Assembly: GCA_023260735.1 (NCBI GenBank)
Contig: JALQUL010000103.1
Span: 1-15,471, forward strand
Direction: 5' to 3'
DNA from: Limnohabitans sp.
GTDB taxonomy: Bacteria; Pseudomonadota; Gammaproteobacteria; Burkholderiales; Burkholderiaceae_C
DNA length: 15,471 nucleotides
Shown here piece by piece: positions 6,844 to 14,495 of the stretch. The first letter of the stretch is position 1. Each line of letters opens with the position of its first letter. Under the pieces are notes generated by a model, which worked only from the letters and a program-made list of their open reading frames with translations, did no database searches and was not told the origin of the DNA. Made by a program: the position numbers and the translations under genes.

Positions 6844-7368
6844 TTACACTGTCCATTTAGCAATTAATTGTTCTGGGCGGGTAGAATCGTAATTCTCAAA
6901 TGGTTGGTGAATCCATGGGTTGGTGGCTAAAAATTCAACTGAGTAATCGGGTGTAAAAGTAGAAACTGCTTTGGTCCAAATTACGGCACTACGTAACTCG
7001 GTAACGGGCGCATAGTTGTGGCGCAATTGTTGAATCACTGCGTTAAGGGTGTGACCTGTGTCGGCAAGGTCGTCTACCAATAATACACGTCCAGCGATCT
7101 CGCCTTTTGGCGTGGTAATGTAGCGGGCAATATCGAGGTTACCTTGCTGTGTACCGGCTTCTGCTCTATAAGAACTAGTGGACATAATAGCCAAAGGTTT
7201 ATCAAAGACCCTTGATAAAACATCACCAGGGCGCATACCGCCACGGGCTAAACATAAAATGGTGTCAAATTCCCAACCCGACTGATACACCTTAATGGCT
7301 AACTTTTCAATTAGATTGTGGTATTCGTCGTAGCTAACATAGAGATGTTTTCCGTCTTCAGTAAGCAT
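6844..7368 (-). CDS. Phosphoribosyltransferase, purine-salvage type (XGPRT/HPRT-like)
   Basis: Type I phosphoribosyltransferase that probably attaches a purine base (guanine, xanthine or hypoxanthine) to PRPP in the cytosol. With the ATG at 7368 it has 174 residues. The PRPP-binding motif VLLVDDLADTGHTL is at 95-108, with the diagnostic acidic pair Asp99-Asp100. ARGG (41-44) forms the pyrophosphate loop, and a C-terminal WIHQPFENYD (152-161) matches the hood region of this bacterial group. The start is supported by AAAGGAAAAC directly before the ATG, a good Shine-Dalgarno at 5-nt spacing. The frame runs on upstream to a TTG at 7434, which has no such support. It lies downstream of purA, where relatives in Burkholderiales are found, consistent with purine metabolism. 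Base specificity cannot be read from the sequence. Confidence 0.88.
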   Translation of the reverse strand: MLTEDGKHLYVSYDEYHNLIEKLAIKVYQSGWEFDTILCLARGGMRPGDVLSRVFDKPLAIMSTSSYRAEAGTQQGNLDIARYITTPKGEIAGRVLLVDDLADTGHTLNAVIQQLRHNYAPVTELRSAVIWTKAVSTFTPDYSVEFLATNPWIHQPFENYDSTRPEQLIAKWTV

Positions 7369-7530
7369 GTTTTCCTTTCTGAGCGTTGTGATAAACGCGT
7401 TAGATTTGAGTTTGAGTGGGATTAAAAAATTCAACTATTGATAGAGCTTGAATTAAACCAAGTTTTAATAAAATAACAAGGCTTGGCTCGAAATAAAAGT
7501 TGAGGTAACTAGGTGTTTTGTTGTCTTATT

Positions 7531-7554
7531 AAAACAAGCACCCTAAGGTGCTTG
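7531..7554 (-). terminator. Intrinsic terminator of the hisZ-purA unit
   Basis: A perfect 8-bp stem CAAGCACC/GGTGCTTG (7535-7542 with 7547-7554) has a 4-nt loop. On the minus strand it is followed by TTTT and then AATAA. It lies about 48 nt beyond the purA stop. The U tract is short, so readthrough into the phosphoribosyltransferase gene may occur. Confidence 0.6.
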
Positions 7555-7563
7555 CAAAAATTG

Positions 7564-7599
7564 TTTAATTTAGTTGCTAATAGCTAAAGCTAAATTAAA
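7564..7599 (-). repeat. AT-rich inverted repeat in the purA 3' region
   Basis: A 10-bp perfect inverted repeat, tttaatttag (7564-7573) with ctaaattaaa (7590-7599), encloses 16 nt that contain a small GCTA/TAGC repeat. It lies between the purA stop (7603) and the GC-richer terminator hairpin. It may act as a transcript-end stabiliser, but no function is established. Confidence 0.4.
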
Positions 7600-7602
7600 A
7601 TT

Positions 7603-8979
7603 TTAAGCTTGGAAGGGGTCACACAATTTAATGGTGTGATCACGGTCTGGGCTAGTTGAAATGACATGGATTGGAACACCAGTAATTTCTTGAATACGAT
7701 TGAGGTAAATTTGTGCATTTTTAGGCAATGCATCGTATTGAGTTACGCCTACTGATGACTCTGACCAGCCAGCTAAGGTTTCATAAATAGGAATACAACG
7801 TTCAATTTCATCTGCACCCATTGGTAATAAATCAATGGTTTCGCCATCTAATTCATAACCTACACATAATTTGAGCTCGGTTAAACCGTCTAATACATCA
7901 AGCTTGGTAATACACAAACCTGTTAAACCGTTGACCTGCGCAGAGCGTTTTAAGAGAGCAGCATCAAACCAACCACAACGACGGCTACGGCCAGTAGTCA
8001 CACCTTTTTCGGCACCAATGGTGCTCATGTGATAACCAGGAGTGCCTTCTTTTTCCCATTCGAGTTCGGTAGGGAAAGGGCCGCCACCAACACGTGTGCA
8101 ATAGGCTTTAGTAATACCTAAAACATAATTAAGCATGCTTGGGCCAACGCCTGTACCAGCAGCTGCATTACCAGCCACACAGTTGCTTGATGTAACGTAA
8201 GGGTAGGTACCATGGTCAACATCTAAGAACGTGCCTTGTGCACCTTCAAACAAGATGCCAGCGCCTTGCTTATAGGCTGCGTTCACTTCACGGGAAACAT
8301 CGGCCATCATGGGCTTAATGATTTCTGCGTGTTGCAAGGCTTCTTGATAAACCTTGTCAAAGGAGACTTTGCCATCAACAACATATGGATTTAACAAAGG
8401 ACCGAAGTCCATGTTGGTAGAGCCTAAATAAGTGCTTAATACATGATTGTGTAAATCAAGCAAAGTTTGAATCTTACTGGCTAAACGCTCTGGGTGTTTT
8501 AGATCTTGTACACGTACTGCACGACGGGCAATTTTGTCTTCGTAAGCGGGACCAATACCACGGCCAGTAGTACCGATTTTTTCGACGCCAGAAGTTTCGC
8601 GAGCTTTTTCACGAGCGATATCTAAGATAGCGTGGAAAGGTAAAATAAGTGGGCAGGCTTCGCTAATACGAAGGCGTGAACGTACTTCTACGTTGGCTTT
8701 TTCTAGGCCCTCAATTTCTTCGAGTAACTTGCCAACCGATAACACCACACCGTTGCCGATATAACATTTAACGCCAGGGCGCATAATGCCACTTGGAATT
8801 AAATGAAGAGCGGTTTTAACACCGTTAATTACGAGTGTGTGGCCTGCATTGTGACCGCCTTGAAAGCGCACAACACCAGCACAGCTTTCGGTAAGCCAAT
8901 CGACTAGCTTACCTTTGCCCTCGTCACCCCATTGGGTTCCGACCACTACTACGCCACGTCCTTGAGACTTTTTATCCAT
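7603..8979 (-). CDS. purA: Adenylosuccinate synthetase
   Basis: Catalyses GTP-dependent joining of IMP and aspartate to adenylosuccinate, the first committed step to AMP; cytosolic homodimer. From the ATG at 8979 it has 458 residues, slightly over the common 430-450. The P-loop-like GTQWGDEGKGK is at 14-24 with the catalytic Asp, followed by FQGGHNAGHT (39-48) with the catalytic His. GTTGRGIGPAYEDK (136-149), the VTTGRSRRCGWFDA loop binding IMP and GTP, and a C-terminal STSPDRDHTI (STGPDR-like) guanine-binding motif follow. A GTG five codons upstream (8994) is an alternative start. Neither has a strong Shine-Dalgarno; a weak GGA lies before the ATG. It follows hisZ by about 51 bp and is probably co-transcribed with it. 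All active-site motifs look intact. Confidence 0.97.
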   Translation of the reverse strand: MDKKSQGRGVVVVGTQWGDEGKGKLVDWLTESCAGVVRFQGGHNAGHTLVINGVKTALHLIPSGIMRPGVKCYIGNGVVLSVGKLLEEIEGLEKANVEVRSRLRISEACPLILPFHAILDIAREKARETSGVEKIGTTGRGIGPAYEDKIARRAVRVQDLKHPERLASKIQTLLDLHNHVLSTYLGSTNMDFGPLLNPYVVDGKVSFDKVYQEALQHAEIIKPMMADVSREVNAAYKQGAGILFEGAQGTFLDVDHGTYPYVTSSNCVAGNAAAGTGVGPSMLNYVLGITKAYCTRVGGGPFPTELEWEKEGTPGYHMSTIGAEKGVTTGRSRRCGWFDAALLKRSAQVNGLTGLCITKLDVLDGLTELKLCVGYELDGETIDLLPMGADEIERCIPIYETLAGWSESSVGVTQYDALPKNAQIYLNRIQEITGVPIHVISTSPDRDHTIKLCDPFQA

Positions 8980-9030
8980 TTTTAAATCATCCACTAATTT
9001 GAAATCTTTGGAAAACTACCAACCCGAGCT

Positions 9031-10185
9031 TTAGGTGGTAATTGCAATTACTACCCACTGACCCGCTACTTGAATGAGTTGTCTATCGCATTCAAACTCA
9101 TCTACTTCGGTTTCATGGCCTGGCAACATACACACTACCACCTCGCCTTTAGAGCGCAATGATTGAATGGCTACTGCCAGAACGGGATCAGAGCTCCATG
9201 GGGCTCTGATTGCGGCTTTAAGGGTTTGTGGCTGCACCACTGACACGAGGTCTTTGATGTCTAGACTAAAACCTACCGCATGACGACTGCGACCAAACAC
9301 AGCGCCTACTTTGTCATAGCGACCACCACGAATGAGGGCATCTCCGGCACCCACGACATAAATGCTAAATCGTGAACCAGTGTAATAACCATATCCGCCT
9401 TGCTCGGCTAAATCAAAACTTATTTTTTTACCCTCAAGATGTGAGGCCAACCAAGCTAGATCGTCTAGGGCTTGGTTTAAAGCAGTACTTGGGGGTAAGA
9501 CCTGTTTTGCTTTGTCTAGTACATTGGCTCCACCACTTAGATCAAGTAATGCCACAATGGCTTGGGCTAATTGAGGGTTTAATGTTTGGGTAATTTGATG
9601 CAAGGTGGAGGCATCTTTTTGACCCAAAGCAGAGCGAATTTGTTTAAGCAAATTAGGCTCTATGGTGTGGCCTTCAATGAGACTATTAAAAATTCTGGCG
9701 TCAGATAAATCGACGGTTAAAGCACTTAACTTTGAAGCTTTTAGACAATCTAGCGCCAATAACAAAGCTTCTAGGTCGGCTTCTCTGCCGGCATGACCGT
9801 AAATTTCAATCCCAAACTGTAATGGCTCACGACTGGCATGGGGGCGACTTGGCCTTGTGTGCACTACTGGGCCACAATAACACAAGCGGGTCACACCTTT
9901 TCGATTGAGTAGGTGTGCGTCTATGCGCGCCACTTGTGAAGTGGTGTCTGGGCGTAAGCCTAGGGTTCGACCAGAGAGTTGATCGACTAATTTAAAGGTT
10001 TGCAAATCCAGAGCCTCGCTGGCACCTGTGAGTAAAGACTCAAGGTGCTCTAGCATTGGAGGAATAACCAGTTCACAACCGTAATGACGTGCAGTGTCTA
10101 ATAAAACACGGCGCAATTCTTCGATATGACGGGCTTCCTGTGGCAGGACGTCAGCAATATGATCGGGAAGTACCCACGCAGACAT
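9031..10185 (-). CDS. hisZ: ATP phosphoribosyltransferase regulatory subunit HisZ
   Basis: HisRS-like paralogue without tRNA charging. It binds the short form of HisG, which must be encoded elsewhere, to form the first enzyme of histidine biosynthesis and make it histidine-responsive. The 384-residue protein shows the class II aminoacyl-tRNA synthetase fold: an N-terminal helix, motif 2-like LGLRPDTTSQVARI (75-88), REPLQFGIEIYG (119-130), and the motif 3 region GGRYDKVGAVFGRSRHAVGF. The anticodon-binding domain of true HisRS is replaced by a short C-terminal segment, and the length fits HisZ rather than HisS. Position next to purA and near the hfl genes is standard in Burkholderiales. The ATG is preceded by only a weak AGAG. 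Confidence 0.93.
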   Translation of the reverse strand: MSAWVLPDHIADVLPQEARHIEELRRVLLDTARHYGCELVIPPMLEHLESLLTGASEALDLQTFKLVDQLSGRTLGLRPDTTSQVARIDAHLLNRKGVTRLCYCGPVVHTRPSRPHASREPLQFGIEIYGHAGREADLEALLLALDCLKASKLSALTVDLSDARIFNSLIEGHTIEPNLLKQIRSALGQKDASTLHQITQTLNPQLAQAIVALLDLSGGANVLDKAKQVLPPSTALNQALDDLAWLASHLEGKKISFDLAEQGGYGYYTGSRFSIYVVGAGDALIRGGRYDKVGAVFGRSRHAVGFSLDIKDLVSVVQPQTLKAAIRAPWSSDPVLAVAIQSLRSKGEVVVCMLPGHETEVDEFECDRQLIQVAGQWVVIAITT

Positions 10186-10268
10186 AGAAAAACTCTGAGT
10201 TATTAAAACGTAGATTTTACAGGTTTAAGCCCCATCTAAACTTTCAAATTGACTTTAATCTAATTTAA

Positions 10269-10296
10269 ATTATTTGTATTGTTTAATATTTGCCAA
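10269..10296 (-). promoter_or_regulatory. Candidate sigma-70 promoter of hisZ-purA
   Basis: On the minus strand, TTGGCA (10296-10291) is followed after 16 bp by AATAAT (10274-10269); each box matches the consensus at 5 of 6 positions. The predicted start near 10262 gives a leader of about 77 nt before the hisZ ATG. The surroundings are very AT-rich, so chance matches are likely and this is only the best of several. Confidence 0.4.
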
Positions 10297-10445
10297 TTTT
10301 TCAAGGGTTTATATTCAATATTAAAATTGAAAAAAGCTGATAAAAGTAAAAAAACTGAATCTTTAGACGTTATTTAACAGCAAAACTCGGCAACTTCTAA
10401 AAATTATTACAAAATAGACACTTATGTGAGTAATTTGAAGCAAAC

Positions 10446-10488
10446 AAAAAAAATCGGATTTTGACGATATTCATCAAAATCCGATTTT
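10446..10488 (-). terminator. Strong intrinsic terminator after hflC
   Basis: A perfect 15-bp inverted repeat, AAAATCGGATTTTGA (10450-10464) with its complement (10474-10488), encloses a 9-nt loop. On the minus strand the stem runs into eight T residues (10453-10446). It begins about 22 nt after the hflC stop at 10511. It should end the der-hfq-hflX-hflK-hflC transcript. Confidence 0.88.
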
Positions 10489-10510
10489 CAATTAAATCCA
10501 ATTTAACGGT

Positions 10511-11431
10511 TTATTTACGTGACTTAGCCCCTGCTGGACCAGCCGATGCATCTGTAGAAGCATTACCACGCATCACTTTGAAGAACTCTGATGAGGTATC
10601 AATTACCATCACATCTGATTTTTTAGCAAAAGTGGCCTTGTAGGTCTCTAAACTTTTATAAAATTTAGCAAACTGTGGGTCTTTACCAAAAGTAGAGGCA
10701 TATAAAGCTGCTGCTTGGGCATCGCCCTCACCTTTAATAATTTGTGCGTCTTTATAGGCATTGGCAATCGTAATATCACGTTGACGCTCGGCATCTGCGC
10801 GAATTTTTTCACCATCCGCACCACCAGTTGAACGTAACTCGTTGGCTACACGTTTACGCTCGGCCTCCATACGTCTATAAACTGAATCAGTAATGGCCTC
10901 AACGTAATCAATGCGGGTAATTCGCACATCGACAATTTCAATGCCCCAAGGCTTCGCACCGCCTACCGAGTTAGCTACAATTTTTTGTACATCTTGCATT
11001 ACAGCTTCACGTTTTGCAGATAACAAATCTTTAACAGTGTGCTTATTAATTTGCTCTTGCACCACACCACGGACGACACGGTTGAGTTGGGTGCTACCAA
11101 TATTTTCAGTGGCACCAACTTGCCTAATATACTGCGACGGGTTAACGATTCTCCAACGAACATACCAGTCAACCACTACACGTTGTTTTTCGGCAGTTTG
11201 CATGACGTCACCCTCTAAGCTGTCGAGGTTTAATAGACGTTTGTCTAGATAACGTACATTTTGAAATGGTGGAGGCATTTTGAAATGTAAACCAGGTTCA
11301 GTGACTACGTCCTTGATTTCACCCAAGGCATAAATCACACCAAATTGACGCTGGTCCACCACATATAAACAAGATGAGGCAAGGGCAATTGCTACGGCTG
11401 TACCGGTTAGTAAAAATCCAATGTTTTTCAT
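10511..11431 (-). CDS. hflC: HflC, SPFH-domain modulator of FtsH protease
   Basis: Partner of HflK in the large membrane complex that encloses FtsH and restrains its degradation of membrane proteins. The 306-residue protein has an N-terminal signal-anchor helix (about 5-25), then the SPFH/prohibitin domain starting at VVDQRQFGVIYALGEI. The LRSTGGADGEKIRADAERQRD segment and the long helix that follows (about 200-245) are typical of HflC. The C-terminus carries an Ala/Ser/Gly-rich tail ending AGAKSRK. The ATG has an AAGG Shine-Dalgarno overlapping the hflK stop codon, and the gap between the two genes is 9 nt, so tight co-translation is expected. Neighbourhood and motifs agree. Confidence 0.96.
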   Translation of the reverse strand: MKNIGFLLTGTAVAIALASSCLYVVDQRQFGVIYALGEIKDVVTEPGLHFKMPPPFQNVRYLDKRLLNLDSLEGDVMQTAEKQRVVVDWYVRWRIVNPSQYIRQVGATENIGSTQLNRVVRGVVQEQINKHTVKDLLSAKREAVMQDVQKIVANSVGGAKPWGIEIVDVRITRIDYVEAITDSVYRRMEAERKRVANELRSTGGADGEKIRADAERQRDITIANAYKDAQIIKGEGDAQAAALYASTFGKDPQFAKFYKSLETYKATFAKKSDVMVIDTSSEFFKVMRGNASTDASAGPAGAKSRK

Positions 11432-11440
11432 ATTGAAACC

Positions 11441-12808
11441 TTATTGACGTACATCACGATCACGAGATCTAGAAGTATCTCGGCTACGATCGGTGTTATT
11501 AGTGTTGTTCGTAGCAGGCGTTGTGACGGTAGCACTAGAGTTGTGAGCTGCATTAGCTGCATTTGTAGCACCATTCACCGTCACTTCAGGTGAACCGGTA
11601 TTGACCGACTGAATAATTTTGTCTAATGGTAAATAAAGTAAGTTAGAGCCTTGTTTAGAGTCCACGACTACTTTAGTCACATTGTTATAGACTTGCTGCA
11701 TTGCATCTAGATACAAACGGTCACGAGTGACTTGAGGTGCTTTTTGGTACTCAGTTAACACCGATTGAAAGCGTTGTGAATCACCCTCCGCTTGAGCGAC
11801 GATTCTGGCTTTATAAGCGTCGGCTTCTTCTTTTAATCGAGAAGCAGCACCCACTGCACGCGGAATAACATCGTTGGCATACGCTTGCGCTTCGTTTTTA
11901 ATACGCTCACCCTCTTGACCTGCTTTTAATACGTCATCGAATGCCGCTTGTACTTGTTCAGGTGGGCGAACGCCACCTTGCTGCAAGTTAATCGCTACAA
12001 CTTCGACGCCAACTTTATAGCGGTCCAGAATTTTTTGCATGAGTGCACGCACTTTAGGTGCAACTTGCTCACGCTCTTCGGCGAGGGCTGCATCAAGCTT
12101 CATACCACCTAAAACTTCGCGAATTGCGGTTTCAGCCGCTTGACGAATCGCACCTTCAGGATCGGTACTTTCAAATAAGAAGGCTCTGGCATCGCTTAAA
12201 CGGTATTGCACAGCAAACTTTACTTCGACAATATTTTCGTCTTGAGTTAGCATAGCCGACTCACGAAGACCAGTGGCTTTAATGATTTTATCACTGCCTA
12301 CATCCAAGTTACGAATTTGCGTGACGTTAACTACCACATGCTGCTGAATAGGATATGGCAGACGGTAATTAATACCTGCTTTTACAGTGCTGTGATATTT
12401 ACCAAATTGGGTAATAACGGCTTGTTGACCTTTTTGTTCATCAACAATAAAAAAACCTGTCATTAACCAAATAACGGTAACCACACCTACAACTAGGCCA
12501 ACACTAAAACGACTTGGATTAGGGCCAGAGCCACCCCCCGACGAATTAGGATTGGAAGGACCTCTAGGGGCTTTACCAAACATAGCGCCAATTCGATTTT
12601 GCAACTCACGCAAAACCTCATCTAAATCGGGCTGATTTTCATCGCCTTTGTTTCTTGGATTTTGTTGATTAGGTGACTGATGGGGTTCACCATTAGGTTT
12701 ATTTTCATCATCGGGACCACGACCCCAACGGGAATCGTTCAAGTTGAACATGCCCCTGACTCGGTTGAGTGAGGCCTGCCAATTAATCACACGAAAGGGA
12801 AATATCAT
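11441..12808 (-). CDS. hflK: HflK, SPFH-domain modulator of FtsH protease
   Basis: Forms the HflKC complex with HflC on the periplasmic face of the inner membrane and modulates FtsH. The 455-residue protein has a cytoplasmic N-terminus with LNDSRWGRGPDDE (23-35), an Asn/Pro/Gln-rich linker and a Gly-rich stretch (about 82-98). One TM helix follows at about 102-122, then the SPFH domain beginning FIVDEQKGQQAVITQFGKY. The Ala/Glu-rich helix follows, with VGAASRLKEEADAYKARIVAQAEGD. The last 60 or so residues are low complexity: Asn/Thr/Ala-rich, then Arg-Ser-Arg-Asp repeats. The ATG at 12808 lacks a clear Shine-Dalgarno. A second ATG at 12751 would remove 19 residues and has AGGGG only one base upstream, so the first is kept. 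Confidence 0.95.
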   Translation of the reverse strand: MIFPFRVINWQASLNRVRGMFNLNDSRWGRGPDDENKPNGEPHQSPNQQNPRNKGDENQPDLDEVLRELQNRIGAMFGKAPRGPSNPNSSGGGSGPNPSRFSVGLVVGVVTVIWLMTGFFIVDEQKGQQAVITQFGKYHSTVKAGINYRLPYPIQQHVVVNVTQIRNLDVGSDKIIKATGLRESAMLTQDENIVEVKFAVQYRLSDARAFLFESTDPEGAIRQAAETAIREVLGGMKLDAALAEEREQVAPKVRALMQKILDRYKVGVEVVAINLQQGGVRPPEQVQAAFDDVLKAGQEGERIKNEAQAYANDVIPRAVGAASRLKEEADAYKARIVAQAEGDSQRFQSVLTEYQKAPQVTRDRLYLDAMQQVYNNVTKVVVDSKQGSNLLYLPLDKIIQSVNTGSPEVTVNGATNAANAAHNSSATVTTPATNNTNNTDRSRDTSRSRDRDVRQ

Positions 12809-12863
12809 GGGCTTAGGTGGTATAAAAGTTAACTAGATGGAGAAGAAACCATTAGATAGAGGC

Positions 12864-14096
12864 TTAATCTAAATAATCAATATCTTGGATTAAATCTGAA
12901 TCAGATTCGGATTCTAAGGTTTTGTCAATATTATTAATTTTTTCAGGGTCTTGCTGATTGGCATCTAGTTTATCAGATTGCACAAAATCAGCGATAGCCT
13001 GTCTAAGTAAGTCAATTCCCATGTTTTGTTGGGCACTGACATAAATTCTTTTGAGTAATTGACCATCACGGTCATAAAAACCTTGTAATTGGTCTGGCTT
13101 TTTATCTTCAGGAACAGCATCTAACTTGTTAAATACCAGTAACTGCGGTATCTCGTTGGCACCGATTTCAGTTAGGACATCATTGACTTGTTCGATTTGT
13201 AATGACCATTCTGGGTTAGATGCATCAATGACATGAAGTAATAAATCGGCGTTGATAGCCTCTTGTAGGGTGGCTTGGAAAGCGGCCACTAAACCATGGG
13301 GTAAATCACGCACGAATCCCACTGTGTCAGATAATGAAACCGACGATTGGGTTTGAACCAAATACATTTGCCTAGTTGTAGTATCTAGTGTGGCAAAGAG
13401 TTGATCAGCGGCATAGGCCTGTGCTTTCACTAATGTATTAAAAAGGGTAGATTTACCAGCATTGGTATAACCCACAATAGAAATATTAAACACGTCGCGG
13501 CGTTCGCGTTGACGTCTTTGGGTATTACGTTGTTTTTTAACTTTAACTAAGCGATCTTTGATTTTTTTGATGTTTTCATTGATCATTCGCTTATCAAGTT
13601 CAATTTGGCGCTCTCCGGGGCCACCACGCATACCAATACCACCACTTTGACGCTCGAGATGACTCCAACGCCTTACTAAGCGGGTACTTAAATATTGAAG
13701 ACGAGCTAACTCAACTTGTAACTTACCTTCATGACTGCGGGCTCTTTGTGCAAAAATTTGCAAAATAAGCATAATGCGGTCGTTGACCGGTAATTCGAGG
13801 GTTCGTTCTAGATTTCTTTGTTGTGCGGGGCTTAAAGACTGATCAAATAAAACCTCTGTAGCACTTAATTGTAATGCGAGTTGTTTAATTTCATCGGCTT
13901 TTCCTGAACCTACAAACAATGCGGCATCGGGGGACTTACGTTTACAAGTGATGCGACCAACAGGCTCTATCCCTGCAGTTTGAGCTAACAAGCCCAACTC
14001 TGAGAGATCAGAATCAAAACTTCCGTGACCGAAGTCAACACCGACTAAAATTGCAGTAACGATGGGCGTTTCGTCACGAGAAGTATTGCGCTGCAC
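12864..14096 (-). CDS. hflX: GTPase HflX (ribosome-splitting/rescue factor)
   Basis: Translational GTPase-like factor that binds the 50S subunit and splits stalled ribosomes under stress. The 410 residues comprise the HflX N-terminal domain (about 15-110), a helical linker with RQSGGIGMRGGPGERQIELD (149-168) and a basic coiled stretch (170-200). The G domain has G1 GYTNAGKST (209-217), G3 DTVGF (257-261), G4 NKLD (323-326) and G5 SAQ (354-356). A short acidic tail ends the protein. The only plausible start is a GTG at 14096; no in-frame ATG lies between it and the hfq stop, and no Shine-Dalgarno is visible. It follows hfq by 30 nt in the same reading frame with no stop between, so coupled translation is likely. 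Confidence 0.96.
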   Translation of the reverse strand: MQRNTSRDETPIVTAILVGVDFGHGSFDSDLSELGLLAQTAGIEPVGRITCKRKSPDAALFVGSGKADEIKQLALQLSATEVLFDQSLSPAQQRNLERTLELPVNDRIMLILQIFAQRARSHEGKLQVELARLQYLSTRLVRRWSHLERQSGGIGMRGGPGERQIELDKRMINENIKKIKDRLVKVKKQRNTQRRQRERRDVFNISIVGYTNAGKSTLFNTLVKAQAYAADQLFATLDTTTRQMYLVQTQSSVSLSDTVGFVRDLPHGLVAAFQATLQEAINADLLLHVIDASNPEWSLQIEQVNDVLTEIGANEIPQLLVFNKLDAVPEDKKPDQLQGFYDRDGQLLKRIYVSAQQNMGIDLLRQAIADFVQSDKLDANQQDPEKINNIDKTLESESDSDLIQDIDYLD

Positions 14097-14126
14097 AGAT
14101 TTATGTTGGGCTGTAGTAATAAGAAA

Positions 14127-14378
14127 TTAACCTAAAACAGGTTCTTCTGGACGGTCAGAAGTGCGGAAGTTAACTGCACGACCTGGAACGATGGTAGAAA
14201 TGGCATGTTTGTAAACCATTTGGGTCATGGTGTTTTTTAACAAAATAACATAGGCATCAAAGGACTCGATTTGGCCTTGTAATTTAATGCCGTTTACCAA
14301 ATAAATGGACACTGGCACATGCTCTAAACGTAATTGGTTTAAGAATGGGTCTTGCAAGAATTGGCCTTTTGAGTTCAC
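14127..14378 (-). CDS. hfq: RNA chaperone Hfq
   Basis: Hexameric Sm-like protein that pairs small RNAs with mRNAs. With the GTG start at 14378 it has 83 residues. Sm1 spans about 8-48 (QDPFLNQLRLEHVPVSIYL, NGIKLQGQIESFD) and Sm2 is YKHAIS (56-61). The proximal-face residues Gln9, Asp10, Lys57 and His58 and the distal-face residues Tyr26, Gly30 and Ile31 are all present. The rim reads RLEH (17-20) rather than the usual beta-proteobacterial RKEH, so one basic residue is lost. The tail DRPEEPVLG is short and acidic. The GTG is supported by GGAG six bases upstream and by the family N-terminus. The frame extends upstream to another GTG (14423) whose extra 15 residues do not fit Hfq. Confidence 0.97.
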   Translation of the reverse strand: MNSKGQFLQDPFLNQLRLEHVPVSIYLVNGIKLQGQIESFDAYVILLKNTMTQMVYKHAISTIVPGRAVNFRTSDRPEEPVLG

Positions 14379-14428
14379 GATATTCTCCGTGTTGAAATAA
14401 AAATTAAGCTCTAACGATAACACAACTT

Positions 14429-14434
14429 ATTTTA
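14429..14434 (-). promoter_or_regulatory. Candidate -10 box of an hfq promoter
   Basis: TAAAAT (5/6 match) on the minus strand would give a start near 14422 and a leader of about 44 nt before the hfq GTG. No good -35 lies 16-18 bp upstream: TTGTTT is at 20 bp. The call is weak, but hfq often has its own promoter in the der-hfq gap. Confidence 0.25.
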
Positions 14435-14465
14435 ATTGAGGGTTGTGGTCGTTAAAACAAGTGGT

Positions 14466-14492
14466 AAAAAAAAGTTTATTAGGCAAAGCCTA
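14466..14492 (-). terminator. Possible weak terminator between der and hfq
   Basis: Just beyond the der stop, the minus strand has a short TAGGC-TTT-GCCTA hairpin (14492-14480). Eight T residues follow after about 6 nt (14473-14466). The stem is only 5 bp and spaced from the T run, so termination would be partial at best. An overlapping 12-bp palindrome AAGCCTAGGCTT (14486-14497) covers the stop codon region. Confidence 0.3.
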
Positions 14493-14495
14493 GGC

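Larger units (their letters stand above)
10186..10510. other. AT-rich intergenic region between hflC and hisZ
   Basis: About 325 bp hold no credible gene. The right part carries the hflC terminator (10446-10488). The left part holds a probable hisZ promoter and a long AT-rich leader. Many Burkholderiales have a small membrane-protein gene (DUF2065) at this point; no frame here encodes one. Confidence 0.6.

Noticed and set aside
7369..7434. 22-codon upstream extension of the phosphoribosyltransferase from a TTG
   Set aside because: The internal ATG at 7368 has a clear AAGGA site at good spacing, and the extension contains the ribosome site itself.
10461..10643. 60-codon plus-strand ORF across the hflC terminator
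   Set aside because: It starts inside the terminator hairpin and then runs antisense to hflC; no family resemblance.
14379..14423. 15-codon upstream extension of hfq from a GTG at 14423
   Set aside because: The extension covers the GGAG ribosome site of the inner GTG, and the inner start gives the standard Hfq N-terminus.
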